The position numbers and the translations under genes are program-made. From Polynucleobacter sp. MG-5-Ahmo-C2 (GTDB lineage: Bacteria; Pseudomonadota; Gammaproteobacteria; Burkholderiales; Burkholderiaceae), in assembly GCF_018687735.1 (NCBI RefSeq), contig NZ_CP061304.1:1426001-1490000 (forward strand): a stretch of DNA of 64,000 nucleotides, in the 5' to 3' direction. Positions 45,082 through 55,962 of the stretch are shown here, piece by piece. Positions within the stretch are counted from its first letter, which is position 1, and the number at the start of each line of letters is the position of its first letter. The notes under the pieces are model-generated. The model was not told where the DNA came from and did no database searches. It saw only the letters and a program-made list of their open reading frames with translations.

Positions 45082-47932
45082 AAAAGAAAACTCTTATCCC
45101 GTCAATCTTCTTGATACACCTTTCCCAATGCGAGGAGATCTAGCCAAGCGTGAACCGCAGTGGGTCTCTCAATGGCAAAAAAATAAGCTTTATGAAAAGA
45201 TTCGTGCTGCACATGCCAATCAGCCAAAGTTTATTTTGCACGATGGGCCTCCCTATGCAAATGGTGACATTCATATTGGTCACGCGGTAAATAAAATTCT
45301 CAAAGATATGATCGTGAAGTCCCGTTGGTTGATGGGTTTTGATTCTGTTTACGTACCCGGCTGGGATTGCCATGGCATGCCAATTGAGATTCAGATTGAA
45401 AAACAATTTGGTAAAAATCTACCTACTGCTGATGTGCAATCTAAGGCGCGCGCCTATGCACAAGTGCAGGTGGATAAGCAGAAAAAAGACTTCGAGCGCT
45501 TAGGCGTTATGGGTGACTGGAATAACCCATACCTCACTATGAACTATCGTAATGAGGCTGATGAGATTCGTGCCTTGGGCAAGATCTGGGAAAGTGGTTA
45601 TGTCTTCCGTGGCTTAAAACCAGTGAACTGGTGCTTTGACTGTGGTTCTGCCCTTGCAGAAGCCGAAGTGGAATACCAAGATAAAACGGACCCAACGGTA
45701 GATGTTGGCTTTGCCTTCGATGACGCACAGCGTCCACAACTTGCAAAAGCCTTTGGACTTTCTGAGTTACCAAATAAACCAGGTCAGATTGTGATCTGGA
45801 CAACGACGCCTTGGACCATTCCTGCTAATCAAGCAATGAACGTTCATCCAGAGCTTACTTATGCATTAGTAGATATTGGCGACAAGTTGTTGATTCTGGC
45901 AAAAGACCGTGTAGAAACTTGCTTGCAAGACTATGGCCTTGAAGGCAAAGTGATTGCTACTTGCCAGGGCGCTCAATTAGCAAATATTTCTTTCTGGCAT
46001 CCGCTTGCGCCACTGCACGATGGCTACAAACGTCTCTCACCAATCTATCCAGCAGAGTACGTTACCCTCGACACCGGTACTGGTATTGTGCACTCCGCAC
46101 CCGCTTATGGTGAGGAAGACTTTAAATCCTGTAAAGCTAATAAGCTAGCTGACAACGATATTCTTAATCCCGTTATGGGTAATGGCGTCTACGCATCATG
46201 GTTACCGCTATTTGCCAATGAATATATTTGGAAAGCAAACCCCAAGATTGTGGAAGCAATGCGCGAAGCAGGTAGCCTGCTTCGCGATAAAACCTATACC
46301 CATTCCTATATGCATTGCTGGCGCCATAAGTCACCAATCATCTATCGCGCTACCTCACAATGGTTTGCGAGTATGGATAAAAAGCCCTCCGATGGTAAAG
46401 CAAGCTTACGTGAAACCGCATTAGAAGGCATTAATAGCACCGAATTCTTCCCCGCCTGGGGCAAGCAGCGTTTACACAGCATGATTGTCAATCGCCCTGA
46501 CTGGACTCTGTCACGCCAGCGCCAATGGGGTGTACCAATGGCTTTCTTAGTACATAAAGAAAGTGGTGAACCACATCCACGCACTATTGAGTTGCTCGAA
46601 GAAGTGGCAAAGCGCGTAGAAAAAGAGGGTATCGAAGCCTGGCAAAAATTAGAAGTTTCCGAACTGCTTGGCGATGAAGCTGCTCAATACGAAAAGAATC
46701 GTGACACACTGGATGTATGGTTCGATTCAGGAACAACGCACTGGCATGTGATTCGTGGATCACATCGCAATGAGTTGCTGACTGCTGAAGCAGGAACACC
46801 TAGCGGCCGTTTAGCGGATTTGTATCTGGAGGGTTCAGATCAACATCGTGGCTGGTTCCACTCCTCATTGCTCACTGGCGCAATGCTTGATGGCAAGCCG
46901 CCGTACAAAGCACTTCTCACGCACGGATTTACAGTTGATGGGCAAGGTCGCAAGATGAGTAAGTCTGTAGGCAACGTCATTGCCCCTCAACAAGTTGCTG
47001 ACAAACTCGGTGCTGAAATTATTCGTCTTTGGGTAGCCTCTACTGATTACTCTGGTGAGATGACGATCTCTGATGAGATTCTGAAACGCGTTACTGAGAG
47101 CTATCGCCGCATTCGCAATACCTTACGCTTCTTGCTTGCCAATCTTTCTGACTTTGATCCAAGCAAGCACTCTATTCCTGCTGATCAATGGTTAGAAATC
47201 GATCGCTATGCTGTTGCGCTAGCCAATCAAATCCAAAGTGATGTTGAAGCACATTACAAGACATATGAATTTCATCCAGCGGTAACTCGTATGCTGTCAT
47301 TCTGCTCGGAAGATTTGGGCGGGTTTTACTTAGACATTCTCAAAGACCGCCTCTACACCAGTGCGCCTGATTCACCAGATCGTCGTGCCGCACAAAATGC
47401 CTTATTCCATATCACTCGCAACCTCCTAAAATGGTTGGCACCCTTTCTTTCTTTCACGGCAGAAGAAGCTTGGCAAGCATTTCCTCATGGTGCAGGCAAT
47501 AAAGTAGAATCGATCTTCATGGAGGAGTTTGGCAACTTCCCAGAAATTGCAAACGCAAATGAGTTACTTGCTAAGTGGGGTCGTATTCGTGAAATTCGCT
47601 CTGAAGTAACCAAAGCAATTGAACTTGAACGCGAAGCTGGACATGTTGGGTCATCCCTGCAAGCAGAGCTCACCATTAAATTAGGTGATGTTGACTTTGC
47701 AATCTTGCATTCATTAGAAAATGATTTACGCTTTGTGACCATTACCTCCAGCGCCAATATAGAACTCAGCAACGATGGCTTGGAAGTACTCGTACGCGGC
47801 AGCCAATATAAGAAGTGTGGGCGTTGCTGGCATCACACCAAAGACGTTGGTAGCAATGCCGATTATCCTGAACTCTGTGGTCGCTGCATCAGCAACCTCT
47901 TAGGCGATGGTGATCATCGTTTATTTGCCTAA
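45074..47932 (+). CDS. ileS: isoleucyl-tRNA synthetase
   Basis: 952 residues from the ATG at 45074, inside the last codons of ribF; the longer upstream reading is out of register with homologues. HIGH motif in [19 protein letters not shown], editing domain [26 protein letters not shown], and a C-terminal zinc ribbon with CGRCW and CGRC. Middle gene of ribF-ileS-lspA. Bacterial type (mupirocin-sensitive class by domain layout). Confidence 0.97.
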   Translation: MSEKENSYPVNLLDTPFPMRGDLAKREPQWVSQWQKNKLYEKIRAAHANQPKFILHDGPPYANGDIHIGHAVNKILKDMIVKSRWLMGFDSVYVPGWDCHGMPIEIQIEKQFGKNLPTADVQSKARAYAQVQVDKQKKDFERLGVMGDWNNPYLTMNYRNEADEIRALGKIWESGYVFRGLKPVNWCFDCGSALAEAEVEYQDKTDPTVDVGFAFDDAQRPQLAKAFGLSELPNKPGQIVIWTTTPWTIPANQAMNVHPELTYALVDIGDKLLILAKDRVETCLQDYGLEGKVIATCQGAQLANISFWHPLAPLHDGYKRLSPIYPAEYVTLDTGTGIVHSAPAYGEEDFKSCKANKLADNDILNPVMGNGVYASWLPLFANEYIWKANPKIVEAMREAGSLLRDKTYTHSYMHCWRHKSPIIYRATSQWFASMDKKPSDGKASLRETALEGINSTEFFPAWGKQRLHSMIVNRPDWTLSRQRQWGVPMAFLVHKESGEPHPRTIELLEEVAKRVEKEGIEAWQKLEVSELLGDEAAQYEKNRDTLDVWFDSGTTHWHVIRGSHRNELLTAEAGTPSGRLADLYLEGSDQHRGWFHSSLLTGAMLDGKPPYKALLTHGFTVDGQGRKMSKSVGNVIAPQQVADKLGAEIIRLWVASTDYSGEMTISDEILKRVTESYRRIRNTLRFLLANLSDFDPSKHSIPADQWLEIDRYAVALANQIQSDVEAHYKTYEFHPAVTRMLSFCSEDLGGFYLDILKDRLYTSAPDSPDRRAAQNALFHITRNLLKWLAPFLSFTAEEAWQAFPHGAGNKVESIFMEEFGNFPEIANANELLAKWGRIREIRSEVTKAIELEREAGHVGSSLQAELTIKLGDVDFAILHSLENDLRFVTITSSANIELSNDGLEVLVRGSQYKKCGRCWHHTKDVGSNADYPELCGRCISNLLGDGDHRLFA

Positions 47933-47945
47933 ACTCCAAAACAAC

Positions 47946-48434
47946 ATGAGCCTGCCTTTTCTACGCTACCTGGCTATTGCCACCATTACTTTACTGCTTG
48001 ATCAGGCTAGTAAATGGCTAGCTTTGAGCAATTTGAAATTGGGAATACCAGAACAGGTACTGCCTTTTCTAAATTGGCTCCTGCTCTTCAATCCAGGTGC
48101 AGCATTTTCCTTTTTGGCACAGGGCTCTGGTTGGCAACGCTGGTTCTTCACCATTATTGGCTTAGTCGCCTGCATCTATATTGTTTGGCTACTGCGTAAA
48201 AACCAAAATGATCAATTACTTGGCGTAGCACTCAGCCTAATTTTGGGCGGGGCCATAGGTAATATATTGGATCGATTAATGTATGGCGCTGTGGTGGACT
48301 TCATCGATGTGCACTATGCCACTTGGCACTGGCCAGCCTTCAATATTGCCGATAGCGCTATTTGTATTGCTGCAGTACTCATCATTTTTGGCGAATTGCA
48401 CAAGTCATTTGGCAAATCCCCTCAATCCCATTAA
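47946..48434 (+). CDS. lspA: lipoprotein signal peptidase
   Basis: 162 residues, inner membrane aspartic protease that cleaves the signal of prolipoproteins such as the LivK here. Four membrane segments; conserved LLDQASKWLA, FNPGAAFSFL, NILDRLMYGAVVDFI (first catalytic Asp) and FNIADSAI (second). Start at ATG 47946, 13 bp after ileS; an open extension into ileS is not used. Confidence 0.96.
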   Translation: MSLPFLRYLAIATITLLLDQASKWLALSNLKLGIPEQVLPFLNWLLLFNPGAAFSFLAQGSGWQRWFFTIIGLVACIYIVWLLRKNQNDQLLGVALSLILGGAIGNILDRLMYGAVVDFIDVHYATWHWPAFNIADSAICIAAVLIIFGELHKSFGKSPQSH

Positions 48435-48443
48435 GCTGGCGCC

Positions 48444-49661
48444 ATGCAATCACTTTTAAACAAGAAAATTGTCCTGGGAATCTCTGGTGGCATTGCAGCC
48501 TACAAGAGCCCCGAACTTGCTCGTCAGTTAATGCAAGAGGGCGCTTCGGTACAGGTGGTGATGACTGACGCTGCAACCCAATTCGTAACGCCCGTCACTA
48601 TGCAAGCACTCACAGGCAATCCGGTTTACACCAGCCAATGGGACAACAGCATTGGCAATAATATGGCTCACATTGAGCTATCTCGCTCTGCTGATGCTAT
48701 TGTGATTGCCCCTGCTAGTGCTGATTTGATGGCTAAATTATCTTTAGGCTTAGCTGATGATTTACTTAGTACGCTTTGCCTGGCAAGAGATTGCCCACTG
48801 TTACTAGCCCCAGCGATGAATAAACAAATGTGGGAGCACGCAGCGACCCAAAGAAGCGTTAAGCGTCTCAATGAAGATAGAGTTTCTCTTCTGGGTCCAG
48901 CAAGCGGCTTTCAGGCTTGTGGTGAAGTTGGCATGGGTAGAATGTTAGAGCCTGCTGAAATTGCAGAGCAAGTGATTGCTTTCTTTCAGAAAAAAACTTT
49001 AGCCGGTAAAAATGTATTAATTACTGCCGGGCCTACTTTTGAAGCTATCGATCCAGTGCGCGGGATTACCAATCACAGCTCCGGAAAAATGGGCTTTGCA
49101 ATCGCACGTGCCGCAATAGAGGCTGGCGCGCAAGTACAGCTTGTCGCAGGTCCTTGTGATTTATCAACACCACTAGAAGCCACTGGGAAGATTTCCCGCA
49201 CCAATGTTACTAGCGCAAAAGAAATGCATGCGGCAACACTAAGGGCCGCTGATTGCGACATCTTTTTTGCTGTGGCTGCAGTCGCTGACTGGGGTATTGC
49301 GAAACCCTCTAAAGAAAAAATCAAGCGCCAAGGCAAAGGAGCGCCTGGCATTGAATTTATTGCTAACCCAGATATTCTTCTGGATGTTGCCAAGACAGTT
49401 AAAACTAAAGATGGTAAGCCATCCCCCTACTGCGTTGGCTTTGCAGCAGAATCTACCGATCTCCAGGCGAATGCGACTGAAAAACGTCAACGCAAAGGGA
49501 TTCCAATGGTTGTCGGCAACATCGGCCCGGAAACCTTTGGTAGCGACCTTAATCAATTACTCATCATTGATGAAACTGGCAGCAAGAAAATTGCTAAAGC
49601 TGAAAAGCTTGAGCTTGCTCGCCAACTCATTCAGATAGTTGCCAAGAAAATTAAGCAGTAA
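48444..49661 (+). CDS. coaBC: bifunctional phosphopantothenoylcysteine decarboxylase/synthetase
   Basis: 405 residues. N-terminal flavoprotein decarboxylase (Coa[19 protein letters not shown], active His in [21 protein letters not shown] and the Cys-containing [12 protein letters not shown]) and C-terminal synthetase (Coa[21 protein letters not shown] and the later [13 protein letters not shown]). Catalyses two steps to coenzyme A. 9 bp after lspA and 35 bp before dut, so part of the long ribF-to-dut unit. Confidence 0.96.
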   Translation: MQSLLNKKIVLGISGGIAAYKSPELARQLMQEGASVQVVMTDAATQFVTPVTMQALTGNPVYTSQWDNSIGNNMAHIELSRSADAIVIAPASADLMAKLSLGLADDLLSTLCLARDCPLLLAPAMNKQMWEHAATQRSVKRLNEDRVSLLGPASGFQACGEVGMGRMLEPAEIAEQVIAFFQKKTLAGKNVLITAGPTFEAIDPVRGITNHSSGKMGFAIARAAIEAGAQVQLVAGPCDLSTPLEATGKISRTNVTSAKEMHAATLRAADCDIFFAVAAVADWGIAKPSKEKIKRQGKGAPGIEFIANPDILLDVAKTVKTKDGKPSPYCVGFAAESTDLQANATEKRQRKGIPMVVGNIGPETFGSDLNQLLIIDETGSKKIAKAEKLELARQLIQIVAKKIKQ

Positions 49662-49696
49662 TCTCTTTACTTACATTCCCTGTTTTAGGAAATTCC

Positions 49697-50146
49697 ATGC
49701 AATCCCTTCAAGTCAAAATTCTCGATGAACGTATGCGCAATCAATTGCCGACGTATGGCACACCAGGTAGCGCTGGATTAGATTTGCGCGCCTGCATTGA
49801 TGAAACCATTGAGATTGGACCAGGCCAAACTGTTTTGGTGCCAACGGGCCTGGCTATCTATGTTGAAGATCCACGTTATGCTGCATTCATTCTTCCGCGT
49901 TCAGGTCTTGGCCATAAGCACGGAATCGTCTTAGGCAACCTAGTAGGCCTCATTGATTCTGATTACCAAGGTCAATTAATGGTGAGCACCTGGAATCGTG
50001 GCTCAACCCCTTTCAAGCTGGAACCGATGGAGCGCTTAGCTCAATTGGTAGTGATGCCGGTTCAGCAAGTGGAGCTCAAAGTGGTTGAAGAGTTTACCGA
50101 GAGCAGTCGTGGCGCCGGCGGCTTTGGTAGCACTGGGCGAGCCTAG
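49697..50146 (+). CDS. dut: deoxyuridine 5'-triphosphate nucleotidohydrolase
   Basis: 149-residue trimeric dUTPase. Motifs 1 to 5 can be followed: [54 protein letters not shown], and the C-terminal [10 protein letters not shown]. Keeps uracil out of DNA and supplies dUMP. AGGA lies 6 nt before the ATG. coaBC-dut is the common pairing. Its stop overlaps the end of the converging small gene by 4 bp. Confidence 0.97.
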   Translation: MQSLQVKILDERMRNQLPTYGTPGSAGLDLRACIDETIEIGPGQTVLVPTGLAIYVEDPRYAAFILPRSGLGHKHGIVLGNLVGLIDSDYQGQLMVSTWNRGSTPFKLEPMERLAQLVVMPVQQVELKVVEEFTESSRGAGGFGSTGRA

Positions 50147-50466
50147 TACACCACCATTTGCCAACCGCTTGGGCACGCCTGTGTCTGAGGATAATACAAG
50201 CCATTTTCAGGACAGTAAGCAGCAGTTCTTTGGGCCGGGTAATATTGAGTCTGATAGTACACAGGGCCTGAGCGGTAATAAGCATTAGTCACCACCGCAC
50301 CCGCTACAGCACCCACAGCATAAGGCGCCCAACCGTAGTTCCGCTCTCCTCCACGCCATGCGCCTGCGTAAGCCCCATGCCCACCTCGCCAACCATGCGC
50401 GCTTGCAGGACCCACGGCACTAAATAATGCCGTTACTGTGAACAGATAAATGAGGATCTTTTTCAT
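50143..50466 (-). CDS. small secreted Gly/Tyr-rich protein of unknown function
   Basis: 107 residues with a clear signal peptide ([17 protein letters not shown], cut predicted after GPASA). The mature part is rich in Gly, Trp, Tyr and Ala, has a short hydrophobic stretch ([11 protein letters not shown]), many Tyr in [15 protein letters not shown], and a Cys-containing end [20 protein letters not shown] with two Cys that could form a disulfide. A perfect AGGAGGT site precedes the ATG, so expression may be strong. No family recognised; similar short proteins occur in Burkholderiales envelopes. Isolated gene between dut and the clpA terminator. Confidence 0.8.
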   Translation of the reverse strand: MKKILIYLFTVTALFSAVGPASAHGWRGGHGAYAGAWRGGERNYGWAPYAVGAVAGAVVTNAYYRSGPVYYQTQYYPAQRTAAYCPENGLYYPQTQACPSGWQMVVY

Positions 50467-50550
50467 ATTGACCTCCTAGATAATGATTGGAATTCTTCTT
50501 CTCTTATCTATTTAACGCGGATTTAAATTAGGGAGTTGACAGCAGAAGTA

Positions 50551-50578
50551 AATAAAGCCACCCGAAGGTGGCCTTATT
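50551..50578 (-). terminator. intrinsic terminator after clpA
   Basis: GCCACC-CGAA-GGTGGC with extended AATAA/TTATT pairing (one mismatch). On the minus strand the loop is a very stable UUCG tetraloop and the stem is followed by TTTATTTACTT. It closes the clpSA unit. Confidence 0.85.
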
Positions 50579-50612
50579 TCAATACAAACCTGTTGGCACA
50601 ATAAGAAATAGC

Positions 50613-52919
50613 TTAGATTTCTTCCGCCGGAGCTATGTCAGCCTTGAGCGTCTTTCTGGGTGGCATCGGAGCATCAAAATCTAACTGCACCTTGCCCTCA
50701 GCATCAACATCAACCGCCACATGTCCGCCCTGTGCCAACTTGCCAAAAAGTAATTCATCAGCAAGGGCCTTGCGCACAGTATCTTGAATAATCCGCTGCA
50801 TTGGACGCGCCCCCATCAAAGGATCAAAGCCATGCTTCGCTAAGTGAGCGCGTAATGCTGGACTAAAGGTAGCGTCAACTTTCTTCTCATGTAATTGCTC
50901 TTCCAACTGCATCAAGAACTTGTCAACGACTCGCATGATGATCGTTTCATCAAGAGCCCTGAAGGATACGATCGCATCTAGGCGATTGCGGAACTCTGGC
51001 GTAAAGAACTTCTTAATATCTGCCATCTCATCACCAGACTCACGTGCATTGGTAAAGCCGATGGTTGATTTCTGCATCGCCTCAGCACCAGCATTGGTGG
51101 TCATGATGATGATGACGTTACGGAAATCAGTCTTGCGACCATTGTTATCCGTCAAGGTGCCATGATCCATCACCTGCAAGAGGATATTGAAAATATCTGG
51201 ATGCGCTTTTTCTATTTCATCAAGCAAAAGCACGCAATGCGGTTTCTTATTCACCGCTTCAGTTAATAGTCCGCCCTGATCAAAGCCCACGTACCCCGGA
51301 GGCGCACCAATCAAACGGCTTACGGCGTGACGCTCCATGTACTCAGACATATCAAAACGGAGCAATTCAATACCCAAGATATAGGCAAGCTGCTTGGCAA
51401 CCTCAGTTTTGCCAACGCCCGTAGGACCAGAAAATAAGAATGAACCAATAGGACGATCAATCTTGCCAAGACCAGCGCGCGTCATCTTAATCGCACTTGC
51501 CAGAGCTTCAATCGCAGGATCCTGACCGAAGACTACGCTCTTAATATCGCGATCCAAAGTTTGCAATTTACTGCGATCGTCAACCGTGACTGACTGAGGC
51601 GGTATACGGGCAATCTTGGCAACAATCTCTTCGATCTCTGGGCGGCCGATGGTTTTCTTCTGTTTAGACTTCGGCAAAATACGTTGTGCAGCACCAGCCT
51701 CATCGATTACATCGATTGCTTTATCCGGCAAATGGCGGTCATTGATATAACGAGCAGAAAGCTCTGCCGCAGCCACTAAGGCACCAGCCGCATACTTCAC
51801 GCTATGGTGCTCTTCAAACCGAGACTTCAAACCACGCAAGATTTGTACAGTCTGATCTACAGTTGGCTCAACTACATCCACTTTCTGGAAGCGACGAGAC
51901 AAAGCAGCATCTTTTTCAAAGATTCCACGGTACTCAGTAAATGTCGTTGCACCAATGCATTTAAGTTGGCCATTAGATAAAGCAGGCTTTAAAAGATTGC
52001 TGGCATCCAATGTTCCGCCTGATGCAGCACCTGCACCAATCAACGTATGAATTTCATCGATAAACAAAACACCATGAGCATGATCCTTGAGCGACTTAAG
52101 AACACTCTTCAGTCGCTGCTCAAAGTCACCACGATATTTGGTACCAGCAAGCAATGCACCCATATCCAAAGAATAAACAGTGGCATTAGCCAAGATGTCA
52201 GGCACATCACCCTTCACAATGCGCCAAGCCAAGCCCTCCGCAATAGCAGTTTTACCAACACCGGCTTCGCCAACCAACAGAGGGTTGTTCTTACGACGAC
52301 GGCAAAGCACCTGAATAACGCGCTCCACCTCACTATCGCGCCCAATGAGTGGATCAATCTTGCCTTGACGAGCCAAGGCATTGAGATTTTGTGTGTACTG
52401 GTCAAGCGGGCTCTCCTTACCAGATGAGGCCGCCTCCTCCGTTTCTTGAGTTGCATCCACAGGCTTAACGTGCTCAGTTTGATCTTTCCGAACACCGTGA
52501 CTAATAAAGTTCACAACATCTAAACGAGTGACCCCTTGCTGTTGCAAGAAGTACACCGCATGCGAATCTTTTTCACCAAAGATGGCAACCAAGACATTTG
52601 CACCAGTTACCTCTTTCTTGCCATTAGACGTAGATTGCACGTGCATGATGGCGCGTTGAATCACGCGCTGAAATCCAAGCGTTGGTTGTGTATCCACCTC
52701 ATCGTTGCCAGGAACTACTGGTGTGTTGTCATTGATAAAGTTTTTAAGCTGTGAACGCAACTCTGCAATATTAACTGCGCAGGCCTTCAGCACCTCAACT
52801 GCGGTTGCATTATCTAATAACGCAGCCAATAAATGTTCGACTGTAATGAACTCGTGTCGTGATGCCCTTGCGTCAACAAACGCCATATGCAAACTCACTT
52901 CTAATTCTTGGGCAATCAT
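50613..52919 (-). CDS. clpA: ATP-dependent Clp protease ATPase subunit ClpA
   Basis: 768 residues from the ATG of [14 protein letters not shown]; six open codons upstream overlap clpS. N-terminal double Clp repeat (binds ClpS), then two AAA+ domains with Walker A motifs GEAGVGKTA and GPTGVGKTE, Walker B LFIDEIHT and [11 protein letters not shown], and the IGF/ClpP-contact region TIGFTN. Unfolds proteins for ClpP, including N-degron substrates brought by ClpS. GGAGG precedes the ATG, which overlaps the clpS stop (ATGA). Confidence 0.96.
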   Translation of the reverse strand: MIAQELEVSLHMAFVDARASRHEFITVEHLLAALLDNATAVEVLKACAVNIAELRSQLKNFINDNTPVVPGNDEVDTQPTLGFQRVIQRAIMHVQSTSNGKKEVTGANVLVAIFGEKDSHAVYFLQQQGVTRLDVVNFISHGVRKDQTEHVKPVDATQETEEAASSGKESPLDQYTQNLNALARQGKIDPLIGRDSEVERVIQVLCRRRKNNPLLVGEAGVGKTAIAEGLAWRIVKGDVPDILANATVYSLDMGALLAGTKYRGDFEQRLKSVLKSLKDHAHGVLFIDEIHTLIGAGAASGGTLDASNLLKPALSNGQLKCIGATTFTEYRGIFEKDAALSRRFQKVDVVEPTVDQTVQILRGLKSRFEEHHSVKYAAGALVAAAELSARYINDRHLPDKAIDVIDEAGAAQRILPKSKQKKTIGRPEIEEIVAKIARIPPQSVTVDDRSKLQTLDRDIKSVVFGQDPAIEALASAIKMTRAGLGKIDRPIGSFLFSGPTGVGKTEVAKQLAYILGIELLRFDMSEYMERHAVSRLIGAPPGYVGFDQGGLLTEAVNKKPHCVLLLDEIEKAHPDIFNILLQVMDHGTLTDNNGRKTDFRNVIIIMTTNAGAEAMQKSTIGFTNARESGDEMADIKKFFTPEFRNRLDAIVSFRALDETIIMRVVDKFLMQLEEQLHEKKVDATFSPALRAHLAKHGFDPLMGARPMQRIIQDTVRKALADELLFGKLAQGGHVAVDVDAEGKVQLDFDAPMPPRKTLKADIAPAEEI

Positions 52920-53272
52920 GCTTCCTCCATAGTGCACTGTAGTGGGTGACCCGCTTCGCGGGAGAGTTCGATAACTTGGTGCACCTTGGTGGCAGCGACA
53001 TCACGAGTAAATACCCCGCAAATACCTTTGCCAACTAAATGAACTTGCAACATGATGCGTGTAGCTGTTTCATGATCCTTATTAAAATACTCCTGAATTA
53101 CCATCACCACAAATTCCATTGGCGTGTAATCGTCATTCAATAGTAAAACTTTATACATTGAAGGCGCCTTAACTTTCTCGGCCTGCTTTTCGAGAAGAAT
53201 GGTGTCCTCAACATAGGGATTGGCTGGTACGCCAGTAGTGGGATTTTTTGGTGTGCGGCTCATGAGAAACAT
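52916..53272 (-). CDS. clpS: ClpS adaptor protein
   Basis: 118 residues from ATG 53272; ATG 53263 (MSRTPKNP) and GTG 53281 are possible. Core sequence [21 protein letters not shown] with the DD and following Met gatekeeper, then [30 protein letters not shown], is the standard N-end-rule recognition fold. Delivers substrates with bulky N-terminal residues to ClpA, its coupled neighbour. Divergent from the cold-shock gene over about 270 bp. Confidence 0.94.
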   Translation of the reverse strand: MFLMSRTPKNPTTGVPANPYVEDTILLEKQAEKVKAPSMYKVLLLNDDYTPMEFVVMVIQEYFNKDHETATRIMLQVHLVGKGICGVFTRDVAATKVHQVIELSREAGHPLQCTMEEA

Positions 53273-53281
53273 TCTAAACAC

Positions 53282-53549
53282 AGATATTCAAACTCTAATT
53301 TACTAGGGTCTTATTGCTAAAAAACCTTCAAAAACCCCTGTTTAACCCATATTGGAGCATTTTTCCTTAAAAAAAGGGGTATTTACTGAGGGGTAAGTAC
53401 ATATAACTCCTTGACACCCCTACAAAAAGGGCAAACAATCGGGGGGTAGGCTTCAAAAGAGGTTCTATTTAGGCGTGTTGTGGAGCGAGACTGATTAAAA
53501 AGTATTTACCCTCATCACGGTTGTTTTAAGTTTATGTAATGGAGTTCGC
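53282..53549. other. clpS/csp divergent intergenic region
   Basis: 268 bp, AT-rich with G and C tracts. It contains the csp promoter, three GGGGTA repeats (53376-53381, 53390-53395, 53443-53448) and no gene. The clpS promoter is not clear; an AT-rich TAGTAAAT-like stretch lies about 35-40 bp before its start. Confidence 0.6.
53411..53439 (+). promoter_or_regulatory. predicted csp promoter
   Basis: A consensus -35 TTGACA (53411-53416), 17-bp spacer and -10 AACAAT (53434-53439, 4 of 6). The start would lie near 53446, giving a 5' leader of about 100 nt. Long leaders that change structure with temperature are known for cspA-type genes; whether this one does is inference. Confidence 0.65.
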
Positions 53550-53753
53550 ATGGCGACCGGAATTGTTAAGTGGTTCAATGATGCAAAAGGTTTTGGCTTT
53601 ATCAAACCTGATGATGGTGAAGAAGAGTTGTTCGCGCATTTCAGCGCAATTACTATGCCTGGGTTCAAAACCCTTAAGGAAAACCAAAAGGTAACGTTTG
53701 ATATTACCCAAGGCCCTAAAGGCAAGCAAGCTACCAATATCCAAGCGGCTTAA
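53550..53753 (+). CDS. cspA: CspA-family cold-shock protein
   Basis: 67-residue single CSD protein that binds single-stranded RNA and [23 protein letters not shown] contains RNP1 (KGFGFI) and LFAHFSAI contains RNP2. Acidic middle DDGEEE is typical. Long predicted leader, consensus -35 and strong terminator downstream fit a highly expressed stand-alone gene. Which of several csp paralogues it is cannot be told. Confidence 0.95.
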   Translation: MATGIVKWFNDAKGFGFIKPDDGEEELFAHFSAITMPGFKTLKENQKVTFDITQGPKGKQATNIQAA

Positions 53754-53774
53754 TAGTCCTTAGATCATTATGGA

Positions 53775-53805
53775 AAACCCAGGATTCGTTCCTGGGTTTT
53801 TTTTC
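53775..53805 (+). terminator. intrinsic terminator after csp
   Basis: AAACCCAGG (53775-53783), loop ATTCGTT, CCTGGGTTT (53791-53799), followed by a T-run. Perfect 9-bp stem. Confidence 0.92.
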
Positions 53806-53837
53806 GTCCACAATTTGCTCAATTTAAAATCTTCAAT

Positions 53838-54290
53838 ATGCACACATTATCAAAAGCCTTGCGCAATCTTTTTCCCTGCGCTCTTTTCATCAGCTCAAGC
53901 CTGGCCTTCGCGCAAGTGAATACTGGATTGCCAACAGTCGAATTAAGAACTGGGATCTACCGCATTCAAGCAGAAATAGCCGACACTCCAGAATCAAGGC
54001 AAACAGGCTTAATGAATCGCACTGGCATGCCAACGAACTCTGGAATGCTATTTATCTTTGAAGAAAAAGCGGGGCATTGCTTTTGGATGTTCAGTACCAA
54101 GATTCCTCTTGCAATCGCTTTCATTTCTGACGATGGCAAGATTGTGAATATTGAAGAGATGCAGGCGGGCACAACGAATAACCACTGCCCTAAAGCTCCC
54201 ATTCGCTACGCCCTCGAGATGAATAAGCGCTGGTTCTCCGATCGAGTTATTGCGCCTGGGTCGGTGATGAGTGGTTTACCGAAGAAGTAG
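53838..54290 (+). CDS. DUF192 family secreted protein
   Basis: 150 residues with a signal peptide (predicted cut after SLAFA). The mature part is the DUF192 beta-fold: RIQAEIADTPESRQTGLMNR, MLFIFEEKAGHCFWMFSTKIPLAIAFI, and a C-terminal Gly-Ser tail. Small periplasmic family of unknown activity; a hydrophobic pocket is known but no ligand. Stands alone between two terminators. Confidence 0.88.
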   Translation: MHTLSKALRNLFPCALFISSSLAFAQVNTGLPTVELRTGIYRIQAEIADTPESRQTGLMNRTGMPTNSGMLFIFEEKAGHCFWMFSTKIPLAIAFISDDGKIVNIEEMQAGTTNNHCPKAPIRYALEMNKRWFSDRVIAPGSVMSGLPKK

Positions 54291-54312
54291 CGAGAAATCC
54301 TGATCGGGAAAT

Positions 54313-54342
54313 AAAAAACGCAGACCGAGGTCTGCGTTTTTT
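54313..54342. terminator. bidirectional terminator between DUF192 and ppnP
   Basis: AAAACGCAGACC-GA-GGTCTGCGTTTT (54315-54340), nearly perfect 12-bp arms with A-run and T-run flanks. Serves the DUF192 gene on the plus strand and argF-argG-ppnP on the minus strand. Confidence 0.92.
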
Positions 54343-54357
54343 CCTACGGTAGTTTAT

Positions 54358-54663
54358 TCATTCAAAGTGACAAACATAGTGCACTGGCTGCTCAGCACGA
54401 ATAATAAAGTAACCACCTTTTTCCACTTCCCAGCTCTGGCCAGCCTTAAACTCTTGCTCTGGAGCGCCGTTGATACTCACAAAAGCATTCCCATCTACCA
54501 CCTCCATCACCTCTCTAGTACTTAGGTCAAAACGTAAAGTGCTTGGCAAAACCACACCAACCGACTTACGTACGCCATTAGGTAAGGTCACCGTGTGAGA
54601 TACGCACTTGCCATCAAAAAACACATTGGCTTTTTTTCCTACTGAAACTTGATCAAATTGCAT
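54358..54663 (-). CDS. ppnP: pyrimidine/purine nucleoside phosphorylase PpnP
   Basis: 101-residue small cupin of the former DUF1255 family. KKANVFFDGKCVSHTV, then VGVVLPSTLRF and a C-terminal YFIIRAEQPVHYVCHF are typical. Homologues phosphorolyse a broad set of nucleosides for salvage. It lies 30 bp after argG as the last gene of argF-argG-ppnP, an arrangement with no obvious metabolic link to arginine. Confidence 0.9.
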   Translation of the reverse strand: MQFDQVSVGKKANVFFDGKCVSHTVTLPNGVRKSVGVVLPSTLRFDLSTREVMEVVDGNAFVSINGAPEQEFKAGQSWEVEKGGYFIIRAEQPVHYVCHFE

Positions 54664-54693
54664 CTTGGTTCTTTCTAATCTAGTGATTACTAA

Positions 54694-55926
54694 TTACTTC
54701 TTTGCACGTTTACGTTTCGCTATTTCAGCAATTCGCATACGCAAGGCATTGAGTTTGATAAATCCACCAGCATCAGCCTGGTTATAGGCGCCACCGTCAT
54801 CATCAAAGGTTGCGATATTTTGATCGAACAAGGTATTCGCTGAGTCACGTGAAATTACAGATACAGATCCTTTGTAGAGCTTGAGACGAACAACACCATT
54901 TACCATCTGCTGGGTATGATCAATTAAGGTTTGCAAAGCGATACGTTCTGGCGCCCACCACAAACCGTTGTAAATCAAGCTGGCATAGCGTGGCATCAAG
55001 TCATCTTTCAAGTGAGCCACTTCGCGATCGAGGGTAATACTCTCTATGCCACGGTGCGCTTTTAGGAGAATCGTTCCTCCAGGAGTTTCATAGCAACCAC
55101 GACTCTTCATGCCAACGAAACGATTTTCAACTAAATCAAGACGACCAATGCCATGCTTACCGCCAATACGATTTAACTCAGCAAGCAGTTCATGTGGTTT
55201 ATACGCTTTGCCGTTGATGGCAACTGGATCGCCGGCCTTAAATTCAATTTCGATAATCTCTGGAGCATCTGGCGCTTTTTCAGGAGCAACTGTCCAACGC
55301 CACATAGACTCTTCAGCTTCAGCATTGGGATTCTCTAGATGGCGACCTTCATAGCTGATGTGCAAGAGGTTGGCATCCATCGAATAAGGTGAGCCGCCCT
55401 GCTTATGTTTCATCTCAACCGGAATGCCATGCTTTTCTGCATAGGCCATTAACTTCTCACGGGAGAGCAAATCCCATTCACGCCAAGGAGCAATCACTTT
55501 AATTCCTGGCTCAAGAGCGTAGTAGCCCAACTCAAAGCGAACCTGGTCGTTGCCCTTGCCAGTTGCACCATGCGACACGGCGTCTGCCCCCGTCAAGCGA
55601 GCAATGTCGATTTGGCGCTTTGCAATTAATGGGCGCGCAATCGATGTACCCAAAAGATACTCGCCTTCGTAGATCGTATTGGCGCGGAACATCGGAAATA
55701 CAAAATCACGTACAAACTCTTCACGCAAGTCATCTATAAAAATGTTTTCCGGCTTGATACCAAACTGCAATGCCTTAGCACGTGCTGGCTCAAGCTCCTC
55801 GCCCTGACCAAGGTCAGCTGTAAAGGTAACGATCTCACAGCCATAAGTATCTTGAAGCCACTTCAAGATCACGCTAGTATCCAAACCACCGGAGTAAGCT
55901 AAGACTGCTTTTTTAATATCAGACAT
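54694..55926 (-). CDS. argG: argininosuccinate synthase
   Basis: 410 residues. ATP PP-loop motif [15 protein letters not shown] at the N-terminus, then [19 protein letters not shown] and YGVE-like citrulline-binding segments; the C-terminal helix for tetramerisation is present (ends with a basic RKRAKK tail). Joins citrulline and aspartate. It lies 36 bp after argF and shares its predicted promoter. With argD (31.9 kb) it covers late arginine synthesis; argH is not in the window. Confidence 0.97.
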   Translation of the reverse strand: MSDIKKAVLAYSGGLDTSVILKWLQDTYGCEIVTFTADLGQGEELEPARAKALQFGIKPENIFIDDLREEFVRDFVFPMFRANTIYEGEYLLGTSIARPLIAKRQIDIARLTGADAVSHGATGKGNDQVRFELGYYALEPGIKVIAPWREWDLLSREKLMAYAEKHGIPVEMKHKQGGSPYSMDANLLHISYEGRHLENPNAEAEESMWRWTVAPEKAPDAPEIIEIEFKAGDPVAINGKAYKPHELLAELNRIGGKHGIGRLDLVENRFVGMKSRGCYETPGGTILLKAHRGIESITLDREVAHLKDDLMPRYASLIYNGLWWAPERIALQTLIDHTQQMVNGVVRLKLYKGSVSVISRDSANTLFDQNIATFDDDGGAYNQADAGGFIKLNALRMRIAEIAKRKRAKK

Positions 55927-55962
55927 GTTTTTTTATTCAATCAAAATTAATTAACAAAGAAC

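Noticed and set aside
50536..50541. TTGACA on the plus strand near the clpA terminator
   Set aside because: No -10 at 16-18 bp, and it points into the terminator and against clpA.
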